This document shows, piece by piece, positions 1-5,409 of a stretch of 5,409 bases of DNA. Made by a program: the position numbers and the translations under genes. Origin of the DNA: Kiritimatiellia bacterium (lineage in GTDB: Bacteria > Verrucomicrobiota > Kiritimatiellia > SLAD01). The stretch spans positions 1 to 5,409 of the forward strand of contig SLAD01000325.1 in the NCBI GenBank assembly GCA_007126995.1, written 5' to 3'. Every line of letters begins with the position of its first letter. Within the stretch, counting starts at the first letter, position 1. The notes beneath the pieces are model-generated. The model had not been told where the DNA came from. It made no database searches and was given only the letters and a program-made list of their open reading frames with translations.

Positions 1-17
1 GCTCATCCAGCTTGCCG

Positions 18-69
18 CGCCGTAGCTCCGGCCCCGACGCGCCTCGCTGTCGGGGGCCGGACGAAGGCG
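18..69. repeat. Strong GC-rich hairpin downstream of rmuC
   Basis: Arms TCCGGCCCCGAC (27-38) and GTCGGGGGCCGGA (49-61) pair over 12 bp with one bulged G around a 10-nt loop. An outer CGCC/GGCG pair (18-21 with 66-69) extends it across an internal loop. The rest of the gene-free end (70-162) includes GGATTCGCCCTACC, typical in look of dispersed intergenic repeats. No T-run follows the stem on the minus strand, so it is not a classic intrinsic terminator, though it may still slow or end transcription after rmuC. I see no credible gene between 1 and 162. Confidence 0.6.
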
Positions 70-162
70 GGAGGATTCGCCCTACCAAAATTGGACGCGA
101 CTCACACGTCGAGCCGTTGGAGCGAGTGTTGGTTGGGGGCGAGATGACTCCCCTCGGCATGA

Positions 163-1467
163 CTAGTCGTTGGGCTCGGTCTCGCCATCCTCTTCTGCAT
201 CATCCAGCACAGCGGCGGGGAGTTGCTTGTTCACTTTCGCGCCGAGCTTGCGTAATTCCTCCACCCGTCCGATCAGGTTGCCGCGCCCGTCTTTCAGGCG
301 CTTGATGGCGAGGTCAAAACTGTCGGACACACCATCCAGTTTCTTGCGCGCGTCCACAAGAGTTTCGGCGACAAGCGCGACTTGGTCGTACAGGCGGCCG
401 GCCCGATCCGCGATCTTTTCGGCGTTGCGATTCTCGTTCTCGCGTCGCCAGATTTGCGCGATCAGCTTGAGGGTGATCATCAAGGTGGTCGGCCCGGTGA
501 TAACGACGTTGGTCTTGGCGACGTCATACATCAGTTCCGTGTCGGCTTGCATGGCGGCTTGGTACGCGGGTTCGAGCGGGATACAGAGGATGACAAAGTC
601 AAGGGTCTGATTGCCCAGCAGACTGGTGTAGTCTTTCTGATGCAGATCGGTAACATGACGCCGCACGGAGCGGACATGCTCAGCCAGCGCCGCGTCGCGG
701 GTGGTTTGTTCCGTCGCACTCATATACCGTTCATAGGCGGTGAGCGAGACTTTGGAGTCGACGATGACGGCCTTGTCGCCGGGCAGCTTGACGACGAAGT
801 CGGGTCGCTTGCGTCGCCCTGCTTCATCCACGTGGCTGGATTGCGTCTCGTATTCCCGACCGGCGGCCAAGCCGGAGGCTTCGAAGATGCGTTCGACAAT
901 AATTTCGCCCCAGTCGCCTTGTCGTTTGCTGTCGCCTTTGATGGCTTGCGCGAGTTGGTTGGCTTCTTCGCTGACTTTGCCGCTCAGCTCCTGTAGTTGC
1001 CGTACTTGCTCCAGCAGGCGCGCGGACTGCTCGGTCTCTTGCTTATGCACCTCATCCACACGGTTGCGGAACGATTCGAGCTGTTCCTTCAGCGGCTGTA
1101 GCAAGCCGGATAGGCGCTGTTGATGCTGTTCGGTTAAGGCCCGGCCTTTGTCTTCAAAGATGCGGTTCGCCAAATTCTCGAAGGCGGCTTGCAGGCGCTT
1201 CTCGGCATCGGTCAGGGTTTCAATCTTTTCGGCGGCGCTGCGTTTCTCGTGTTCGAGTTCCGCTTTCAGTCGCGCATTCTCCTGTTGCAGCTCGGTCAGG
1301 GCGCGGGATTGCTCCTCCAGTTGCCGTTGTGCCTGCTGGTAATCGTCGTCCCGCGTGGCCAGCCGCGCGAGGGCTTGCCGGTCGGGGGCATCGCGCCAAC
1401 TGCGGATGAGCAGCACGAGGGTCAGGGCCGCCAGTGCCAACAGGCTAATCAGTATCAGTGTGTCCAT
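163..1467 (-). CDS. rmuC: RmuC-family protein (DNA recombination limiting, PD-(D/E)XK-like)
   Basis: In E. coli, RmuC limits inversion at short inverted repeats; a nuclease activity is proposed from its fold. The 434 aa fit the family. An N-terminal membrane helix lies at about 3-21 (LILISLLALAALTLVLLI), followed by a long Gln/Glu/Arg-rich coiled coil (about 40-180). The RmuC domain starts at GDWGE (184-188) and EASGL (196-200), then has RPDFVVKLP (221-229) and IVDSK (235-239). Asp223, Asp237 and Lys239 match the PD-(D/E)XK-like core. Later family blocks are LDFVILCIPLEPAY (289-302) and NVVITGPTTLMITLKLIAQI with WR (320-341). The tail is acidic (DDAEEDGETEPND). The ATG at 1467 places the membrane helix correctly, although no clear Shine-Dalgarno site precedes it. 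It follows the FadL-family gene by 27 nt and is probably co-transcribed with it. Confidence 0.96.
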   Translation of the reverse strand: MDTLILISLLALAALTLVLLIRSWRDAPDRQALARLATRDDDYQQAQRQLEEQSRALTELQQENARLKAELEHEKRSAAEKIETLTDAEKRLQAAFENLANRIFEDKGRALTEQHQQRLSGLLQPLKEQLESFRNRVDEVHKQETEQSARLLEQVRQLQELSGKVSEEANQLAQAIKGDSKRQGDWGEIIVERIFEASGLAAGREYETQSSHVDEAGRRKRPDFVVKLPGDKAVIVDSKVSLTAYERYMSATEQTTRDAALAEHVRSVRRHVTDLHQKDYTSLLGNQTLDFVILCIPLEPAYQAAMQADTELMYDVAKTNVVITGPTTLMITLKLIAQIWRRENENRNAEKIADRAGRLYDQVALVAETLVDARKKLDGVSDSFDLAIKRLKDGRGNLIGRVEELRKLGAKVNKQLPAAVLDDAEEDGETEPND

Positions 1468-1494
1468 GATTGAGTAATAGCGGGTACGATCTTT

Positions 1495-2769
1495 TTAGAA
1501 ATTAAATGCATAGGATAGTCCGATCAGGTGCGCGTCGAAGTCGTACCGGCCATCGAGGGCGGGGTCCACATTGTCGGTGACGCGGGTGCCACTGACGAAT
1601 CCGTAGGCATAGGCGGCGTCGAAGGCATGCGTACCCTTGCGATAACCGAGGCCCAGCGAGACGAAGGAGTGATCCTGTTCGGATAAGGTCGGGCGCATCG
1701 TGCGTGAGGGAATCGGTGATTCCAAATACTGGTAGCCTGCCCGCAGGGTCCATTCTTCGGTCAGGCGGAAATCGGCCGCAATCCCGTAGGTCCAAGAGTC
1801 TCTCCAGGCCGCCTCAATAATGCGGTCCGGGACGAGGAATTCGTTGTCGCCCCCGTCAAGTTCCAGGCGCCGAAAGACGGAATGGCGAATCCACTCGACA
1901 TTTGCCTCCACGCGCAGTCGCTCGGATACTTCGATGCCATAGCCAAAGGCGATCACATCAGGAAATTTGATGTCGGTTTCAAAGTCACTCTTCGCCGTAA
2001 CATCGCTAAGCGGACGGGACAACTGGGGTGGTGAGGGCACGTTGGTAATTACCAGATCGCCTTCGTAGCGGACCTTGACTGCTGATCGATAGGTGAGCGC
2101 CGCCCGTTGACGGGACGATATGTTCCACGTCACTGCGGCATTGAATCCGACGCCGAGGCCATCGCCCGTGAAGCGGGTCTCTCCGTCCGGTGTTGCGGGG
2201 TTCCCGGTTACCTCGCTCCAGGCGAATCCTTGTTTCAGTTCCACTTCGGAATACAGCAAGTTGAGTCCAGCGGCGACCGAGAAGCGGTTGTTGACCCGGT
2301 AGGCGATGGCTGGGTTGATGTTTACGCTGTTCAGCTCAAAGGCGTACGGTGCTGTGTCGCGCAAGAGACCGTCCCGGCGGAAACTGGACGACCAGCCGTA
2401 AGGCGTGGTGAGGGCAAATCCGGCGACCCAATCCTGCTGTTCGTTGGGGAAGGCAACAAAGAAATTGGGTAAGGCCACCCAATTCCGGCGTGACTGGAAT
2501 CTGTCGCCTGCGGCGCTTGTAAACTCGCGTCTATCGTAGCGGAACGTCACCGCGCCCACGGCGTTGTTCACTTCTACGTCCGTGAGATTGGCCGGATTGC
2601 GGGCGATCGTGGAGGCATCGTCGATGTATACGATGTTGCCGCCCATCTTGCCGAGTGCCTGCAGGCCTTCCGGTGGATTGCGGAATCCGTCAGCGTATCC
2701 CCGCACGCCTGCCGCAAAGGTCAGGAGAATCAGTGTCAGATATCGCATGGTCTTCATGTGTTCGGACAT
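1495..2769 (-). CDS. FadL/TodX-family outer-membrane transport protein
   Basis: An outer-membrane beta-barrel of the family that takes up long-chain fatty acids or other hydrophobic compounds. The 424 residues compare well with E. coli FadL (about 446). A signal peptide (hydrophobic core YLTLILLTFAAGV, residues 10-22) probably ends near GYA-DGF (25-28). The family's N-terminal block is present: LGKMGGNIVYIDDASTIARN followed by PANL, with the NPA motif at 58-60. Typical strand blocks follow: VNINPAIAYRVNNRFSVAAG, a Tyr-Arg-Ser strand (LTYRSAVKVRYEGDL), FPDVIAFGYGIEV, and WTYGIAADFRLTEEWTLRAG with GYQY. The protein ends in Phe (SYAFNF), as expected for barrel assembly. ATGs at 2769, 2757 and 2748 are all compatible with the signal peptide; none has a strong Shine-Dalgarno site, so the exact start is uncertain. 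The substrate cannot be read from the sequence. rmuC follows after 27 nt. Confidence 0.93.
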   Translation of the reverse strand: MSEHMKTMRYLTLILLTFAAGVRGYADGFRNPPEGLQALGKMGGNIVYIDDASTIARNPANLTDVEVNNAVGAVTFRYDRREFTSAAGDRFQSRRNWVALPNFFVAFPNEQQDWVAGFALTTPYGWSSSFRRDGLLRDTAPYAFELNSVNINPAIAYRVNNRFSVAAGLNLLYSEVELKQGFAWSEVTGNPATPDGETRFTGDGLGVGFNAAVTWNISSRQRAALTYRSAVKVRYEGDLVITNVPSPPQLSRPLSDVTAKSDFETDIKFPDVIAFGYGIEVSERLRVEANVEWIRHSVFRRLELDGGDNEFLVPDRIIEAAWRDSWTYGIAADFRLTEEWTLRAGYQYLESPIPSRTMRPTLSEQDHSFVSLGLGYRKGTHAFDAAYAYGFVSGTRVTDNVDPALDGRYDFDAHLIGLSYAFNF

Positions 2770-2786
2770 TTAGCGTTGTTCCGTGG

Positions 2787-2806
2787 CCGCCGTCGTTAGA
2801 CGGTGG
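2787..2806. repeat. Short inverted repeat enclosing the candidate -10 element
   Basis: Arms CCGCCGTC (2787-2794) and GACGGTGG (2799-2806) around a GTTA loop pair over 8 positions with a single non-Watson-Crick pair. The loop and flanks contain the candidate -10 of the FadL-family gene. It could be a small operator or an RNA hairpin at the very 5' end of the transcript. No T-run follows on the minus strand, so it is unlikely to be a terminator. Confidence 0.4.
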
Positions 2807-2823
2807 ATGGTCTTCTTAATCAA
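2795..2823 (-). promoter_or_regulatory. Candidate sigma-70-like promoter for the FadL-rmuC pair
   Basis: On the minus strand TTGATT (2818-2823) and TCTAAC (2795-2800) are separated by exactly 17 bp. Each matches the consensus at 4 of 6 positions. Initiation near 2788 would give a leader of about 18 nt before the FadL-family start at 2769. Consensus matching by eye gives false positives, so this is a candidate only. Confidence 0.4.
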
Positions 2824-2830
2824 TCCGGGG

Positions 2831-2872
2831 GCCGCGTCCTAACCCGCCATAGGCAGGCAGACAGGATGCGGC
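2831..2872. repeat. Nested imperfect palindrome just after the 231-aa gene
   Basis: The outer arms are GCCGCGTCCT (2831-2840) and AGGATGCGGC (2863-2872), complementary except for one position. The inner arms are CCCGCC (2843-2848) and GGCAGG (2852-2857) around an ATA loop, with one mismatch. It starts 11 nt past the stop of the 231-aa gene. A transcript would fold here, but no U-run follows on the minus strand, so it is not a standard intrinsic terminator. It could still protect or attenuate the mRNA 3' end, or be a copy of a dispersed intergenic repeat. Confidence 0.55.
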
Positions 2873-2883
2873 TACACGTTAAT

Positions 2884-3579
2884 TCAGCCGCCTTTCACCA
2901 ACGCAAAGAAGCGGTCCTCGTATTCCGTAAATAAATCGTACTTTTGCAGCTTGCGGCCGAGATCCTGGATCAGGCTGCGATTTTGGGCGGCGGCGCGGAA
3001 GTCCTGCTCGATTTCGTTGCGACGATGCTGCTCACTTTGTTCCGGGTTCATCGGCAACAGGTTCTTTTGCTGCATGTCTTTGACATTGGCCAACACCGAG
3101 CGCTGCATGACGTCGACCATTAATTTGAGTAGACAGACTTCCCATGGTTGCTCGACCCCAACCACCACTGCACTCAAGGGATCATTCTTCTTCTTAACCT
3201 CGTCTTCAATCTGGCCGATGACCGTTTCGATAGACTCGTGCACGGTGTAACGACGGATTTCCTCTTTCTTGATCTGGAAGCCGTAGCGCAACAAGACCAA
3301 TTCCTCGGCATTGTCTTTCAACCACTCAAGGTATTGCTGCGCTTCGGGGCCAAAATCGGCGGCGGGTGATTGGCTAAAGTTGTTGGGCGTAATGATCTGG
3401 GGGCGAAAGGCCTCGATGCGACCCTCGCGAATGACCACTTCATTCGTGCTGTCCATCATCTCGCTGAGGAGATGATAGTTCACAATGGTACTGCCAAACG
3501 TCTCCAGGCGACCGGTTGGCGGCTGGATGACCTCGGTATTGTGCAAGGCGTACCAAAAATCAAATTGTTGCTGACTCAT
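2884..3579 (-). CDS. Conserved-looking protein of unknown function, 231 aa
   Basis: I cannot assign a function. The protein has no signal peptide or membrane segment, so it should be cytoplasmic. The N-terminal part (about 1-60) is mixed: FDFWYALHNTEVIQPP, then RLETFGSTIVNYHLLSEMMD and VVIREGRIEAFRPQIITP. Helices follow at about 77-130 (YLEWLKDNAEELVLLRYGF, then an acidic/Lys segment). DPLSAVVVGVEQPWEVCLLK (133-152) is the most distinctive block and holds the only cysteine (C149). The C-terminal third is helical and charged, ending YDLFTEYEDRFFALVKGG. Such dense aromatic and hydrophobic patterning, with normal codon structure, argues for a real folded protein. The ATG is supported by AGGAAA 5 nt upstream (3585-3590). 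It lies 49 nt after the coiled-coil gene with no clear terminator between, so it may be read from the sigma cassette transcript. A palindromic element follows its stop. Confidence 0.8.
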   Translation of the reverse strand: MSQQQFDFWYALHNTEVIQPPTGRLETFGSTIVNYHLLSEMMDSTNEVVIREGRIEAFRPQIITPNNFSQSPAADFGPEAQQYLEWLKDNAEELVLLRYGFQIKKEEIRRYTVHESIETVIGQIEDEVKKKNDPLSAVVVGVEQPWEVCLLKLMVDVMQRSVLANVKDMQQKNLLPMNPEQSEQHRRNEIEQDFRAAAQNRSLIQDLGRKLQKYDLFTEYEDRFFALVKGG

Positions 3580-3584
3580 AGCGA

Positions 3585-3590
3585 TTTCCT
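3585..3590 (-). promoter_or_regulatory. Ribosome binding site of the 231-aa unknown gene
   Basis: AGGAAA on the minus strand, 5 nt before the ATG at 3579, in the 49-nt gap after the coiled-coil gene. It supports this start. Confidence 0.55.
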
Positions 3591-3628
3591 GTGGCGTACC
3601 ATACCACGGAATCCGCTATTGAAAAGGG

Positions 3629-4357
3629 TCATTCGGTTGTGAGCTGCTCCATGATCCGACCGATCCAATGCTCGCGTCGTTCCTCGCGGGCGGACAGGAG
3701 TTCCTGCAGTCGTTCGATCTGTTGTTCGAGTTCGGCAATTTGCTGACGCTGTTGTTCGGTACGCTCGTCGAAGACGGTTGCGATCGATTCCTCCAGGACG
3801 GCGGCCCGCTCCTCGGCTTCGGCTTCCGTCTCGGCCGTTTGCCAGTCGGTCAGCGCCGCGCGCACCTGTTCGTTGTGCTCCCATTCGGCCCGGGCCGCGC
3901 GCCGCTGCATGGCGCGCGGGGGGCCGTCCCGATGGGCAACATGATGCAATAGCTGGCCTAGGCGATCACGTTCCTCGCGGTCGAGCCCCCTTAAATACTC
4001 ATAGAAGTCGGGATGCTCGGCGCGAATATGATCCATGGTGCGTGCTTCGGCGATGCGGCGGCGTAATTCGACGCGGAAGGCCACGGGCGCATTTTCGCGC
4101 ATTTCGCGGAGTCGCTCATATTCCTCCGGGTCGACTTCCCGTAACGAAGACATCCATTCCCGTACATGCGGCGAGATTTCCTGCTGGGTGGGGCGTTCCA
4201 TTTGGCGGGCCCGCTGGCGCTCACGCGGGCCGCCCTCGCGCGGCGCTTCCGCTAGCGCGGTCAGGCCGCTGAGGCACAAGCCAGTGATGCAGGTAAGCAG
4301 ATAGATCCGGCGTGGCCGCACGATGGCGGGTTGAGCGAATGCGGTTCGTTTTTTCAT
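3629..4357 (-). CDS. Secreted Arg/Glu-rich coiled-coil protein, third gene of the sigma cassette
   Basis: A 242-aa protein of unknown name, predicted to be exported to the periplasm. Its basic N-terminus (KKR, RPRR) precedes a hydrophobic segment at about 19-36 and a likely signal peptidase I site near ALA-EA (residues 34-38). Cys23 and Cys28 lie in the signal region without a good lipobox, so a lipoprotein is less likely. The mature part is very polar and mostly helical: about 35 Arg, about 38 Glu and no Lys or Cys by eye count. Residues 60-135 hold charged helices (HVREWMSSLREVDPEEYERL, later FYEYLRGLDREERDRL). Residues 173-240 look like a coiled coil (IAELEQQIERLQELLSAREE). The ATG lies 9 nt after AAAGGAG and overlaps the anti-sigma stop (ATGA). 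By position and helical, His-containing character it could be a CnrX/ZraP/Spy-like periplasmic sensor or chaperone partner of the anti-sigma tail. That is inference; I see no diagnostic motif. Confidence 0.75.
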   Translation of the reverse strand: MKKRTAFAQPAIVRPRRIYLLTCITGLCLSGLTALAEAPREGGPRERQRARQMERPTQQEISPHVREWMSSLREVDPEEYERLREMRENAPVAFRVELRRRIAEARTMDHIRAEHPDFYEYLRGLDREERDRLGQLLHHVAHRDGPPRAMQRRAARAEWEHNEQVRAALTDWQTAETEAEAEERAAVLEESIATVFDERTEQQRQQIAELEQQIERLQELLSAREERREHWIGRIMEQLTTE

Positions 4358-4917
4358 GATGTGTGTCTCCTTTGTAGTAGTTCCAAGGCCCAGTCGTCTT
4401 CGATGTCGTCGTTCAGCCAGATGTTCCAGTCGTCGATTTGGGTTTCCAATTGTGTCAAGCTGGTCATCAGCGAATCCAGCTCCTCAGTGTATTGTGCGTC
4501 CCATTCCAGCAAGGCCCAGCGATCCTCGGTTATCGCGACCGGGGCGGTGGGTGTCTGGATGAAGAAGCGGAATCCGAACAGCAGCAGGAGCGCAGAGATC
4601 GTGCCGTATAGGAATGCCGGATGCCAGAGGGACAAAGGGCTGCGCGAGATGAGGTGGGGCGTGCGGCGTGGTCGCGGTGACTGGGCCAGTTGACGGGTTG
4701 CTTCGTCCCGGATCTGCTGTAGGGCAAATGGGCTGACCTGTAAATCCGCGTCACTAAGCGTCGCGTGTGTGGACCGCAGCGACTGCAATTGGTCGGCAAA
4801 GGCCCGCAATTCGGCATCGTTCGCCAGCGCCTTGTGCAGGGCGCGTTGGCGACGCGGCGACAGCTCGCCACTGACGTCCAGCAGTACCTCGTTTTGCCAT
4901 TGTTCCTTCGATTTCAT
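4354..4917 (-). CDS. Single-pass membrane anti-sigma factor-like protein (zinc-less)
   Basis: A 187-aa protein that probably holds the upstream sigma factor inactive at the inner membrane. The ATG at 4917 is chosen because it lies 1 nt after the sigma stop and 5 nt after an AGAGGAA ribosome site; the same frame is open upstream to 5175, but that part only shadows the sigma gene. Residues 1-45 (LLDVSGELSPRRQRALHKAL, then NDAELRAF) resemble the short helical anti-sigma domain, but no HxxxCxxC zinc motif is present and the protein has no cysteine. Residues 46-100 form a cytoplasmic linker with a basic stretch (PRPRRTPH) before the membrane. One transmembrane helix lies at about 101-120 (AFLYGTISALLLLFGFRFFI). 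The tail of about 65 residues is acidic and Trp-rich (W134, W139, W164, W167, W176) and is predicted to be periplasmic. Its role rests mainly on gene order, topology and weak domain likeness. The stop overlaps the next start by 4 nt. Confidence 0.8.
   Translation of the reverse strand: MKSKEQWQNEVLLDVSGELSPRRQRALHKALANDAELRAFADQLQSLRSTHATLSDADLQVSPFALQQIRDEATRQLAQSPRPRRTPHLISRSPLSLWHPAFLYGTISALLLLFGFRFFIQTPTAPVAITEDRWALLEWDAQYTEELDSLMTSLTQLETQIDDWNIWLNDDIEDDWALELLQRRHTS
4367..4373 (-). promoter_or_regulatory. Ribosome binding site of the secreted coiled-coil protein gene
   Basis: AAAGGAG on the minus strand, 9 nt before the ATG at 4357 and within the 3' end of the anti-sigma gene. It is the strongest Shine-Dalgarno match in the window and fixes the start at the 4-nt overlap. 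Confidence 0.7.
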
Positions 4918-4918
4918 A

Positions 4919-5409
4919 TCAATTCCTCTGTAAATCGGTATACGCCGGTGCGAGTGTGGCGCGGAGTTTGTCGACGGCGTAGCGCATCCGCGCCAAGGCG
5001 GTGTTGAGCGGAATGGATTCCACTCGCGCAATCTCTTTGAACGACAACTCGCTGTCCATACGCAGCACGAAGACGCGCCGTTGTTCCGGTGGCAGCGCCG
5101 CGACAGCGTGCTGGAGTTGCGTGTCGAGATCGCTCTGGCTGGACAATTGATCGGGTGGCGGGCTCGGAGCGGCAAGGGTATCCGCCGGGGTATGGCCCTC
5201 GTGCGACTCGTCCTGCAAGCTGCAGGCGGGCTTCTTCTTGCGGCTGCGATCGATAATGACGTTGTGCGCGATGCGGAAAAGCCAGCTCAACAGGCGCCGA
5301 TCGCGATAGCGTTGCAGGTTCCGGATGGCGCGAATCCACGTTTCCTGAAAGATGTCCTCCGCCTCGTCGCGGCCTTCGGTCATACGCAAAATGAAGCCAA
5401 ACAGAGGAC
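4919..5409 (-). CDS. ECF-type RNA polymerase sigma-70 factor, 5' end cut by the window edge
   Basis: This is an alternative sigma factor that directs RNA polymerase to a stress regulon. 162 residues are visible before the stop; the frame stays open to the right edge, so the true start lies outside. A TTG at 5387-5389 could be read as a start, but the residues before it (PLFGFIL) continue the usual region 2 helix, so it is internal. Sigma region 2 is visible at residues 1-58: DEAEDIFQETWIRA (core-binding helix) and SWLFRIAHNVIIDRSRK (promoter -10 recognition). A linker of about 45 residues rich in Pro/Ser/Asp follows. Region 4 spans about 100-150, with LPPEQRRVFVLR and the helix-turn-helix LSFKEIARVESIPLNTALAR. 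The common GTVKSR in the recognition helix is replaced by NTALAR. There is no long C-terminal extension. Only 1 nt separates its stop from the anti-sigma gene. The family call is secure; the ECF subgroup and targets are not known. Confidence 0.95.
   Translation of the reverse strand, partial: PLFGFILRMTEGRDEAEDIFQETWIRAIRNLQRYRDRRLLSWLFRIAHNVIIDRSRKKKPACSLQDESHEGHTPADTLAAPSPPPDQLSSQSDLDTQLQHAVAALPPEQRRVFVLRMDSELSFKEIARVESIPLNTALARMRYAVDKLRATLAPAYTDLQRN
4923..4929 (-). promoter_or_regulatory. Ribosome binding site of the anti-sigma gene, inside the end of the sigma gene
   Basis: On the minus strand AGAGGAA lies 5 nt before the ATG at 4917 and within the last codons of the sigma gene. It decides the anti-sigma start and supports translational coupling, which would keep sigma and anti-sigma amounts matched. 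Confidence 0.7.

Noticed and set aside
135..160. Intrinsic terminator directly after the rmuC stop
   Set aside because: GGGGAG can pair with CT-CG-CCCC only with a bulge, and no T-run follows on the minus strand.
12..305. 97-aa open frame on the plus strand at the left edge
   Set aside because: It runs through the hairpin and into the rmuC 3' end, starts with TTG without a ribosome site, and has a low-complexity Arg/Pro composition.
382..996. 204-aa open frame on the plus strand
   Set aside because: It is antisense to rmuC, whose protein family is certain; the translation has no recognisable domain.
3580..3628. Promoter or terminator in the 49-nt gap before the 231-aa gene
   Set aside because: Only a weak TTTTCA, 16 bp, TATGGT match and a 4-bp GTGG/CCAC repeat are present; neither rises above chance.
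3778..4272. 164-aa open frame on the plus strand
   Set aside because: Antisense to the coiled-coil gene; Arg/Pro/Ala-rich product typical of GC-rich shadow frames.
4274..4300. Lipoprotein signal in the coiled-coil protein (Cys23 or Cys28)
   Set aside because: The residues before each Cys (LLT-C and TGL-C) do not fit the lipobox; an ALA/AEA signal peptidase I site fits better.
4918..5175. Longer version of the anti-sigma frame starting at 5175
   Set aside because: The extra 86 residues are Arg/Ser/Cys/Pro-rich shadow sequence over the sigma gene; the ATG at 4917 has a good ribosome site and standard spacing.
4914..5339. 141-aa minus-strand frame inside the sigma gene
   Set aside because: An out-of-frame shadow of the sigma factor with no domain likeness.
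5387..5389. TTG as the start codon of the sigma factor
   Set aside because: The preceding codons PLFGFI continue the conserved region 2 helix, so the gene begins beyond the right edge.

Overview
The window is 5.4 kb of bacterial DNA with a G+C content that looks like the high fifties. It carries six genes, all on the minus strand, so transcription runs from the right edge to the left. The organism is Gram-negative (diderm): there is a FadL-type outer-membrane beta-barrel, a secreted helical protein and a membrane-anchored anti-sigma factor. The form of sigma region 4 (IPLNTALARMRYA) and the GTAG-to-CGCC style palindromic intergenic repeats remind me of the Verrucomicrobiota/Kiritimatiellota (PVC) group. 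That is an impression from memory, not something proven by the sequence.

Right part (5409 down to 3629), a regulatory cassette. An ECF sigma-70 factor, cut by the right edge, is followed after 1 nt by a single-pass anti-sigma-like membrane protein. That gene overlaps by 4 nt (ATGA) a gene for a secreted, Arg/Glu-rich, lysine-free coiled-coil protein. The tight spacing, with good Shine-Dalgarno sites, points to one translationally coupled unit: cytoplasmic sigma factor, membrane anti-sigma, periplasmic partner. By analogy with CnrH/CnrY/CnrX, or RpoE with RseA and RseB, the likely role is envelope or extracytoplasmic stress sensing. The signal is unknown.

Middle (3579 to 2884). A 231-aa soluble protein of unknown function lies 49 nt downstream of the cassette, with its own good ribosome binding site. 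It may belong to the same transcript.

The 114-bp gap from 2770 to 2883 holds an imperfect nested palindrome just after the 231-aa gene and a plausible sigma-70-like promoter (TTGATT, 17 bp, TCTAAC). The -10 of that promoter sits at the centre of a second small palindrome.

Left part (2769 to 163). A FadL/TodX-family outer-membrane transporter is followed after 27 nt by rmuC, a coiled-coil protein with a PD-(D/E)XK-like domain. They are probably co-transcribed, but no functional link is evident. The last 162 bases (1 to 162) contain no credible gene. They hold a strong GC-rich hairpin of the dispersed-repeat type.

No RNA genes, CRISPR arrays, insertion sequences or phage genes were seen.
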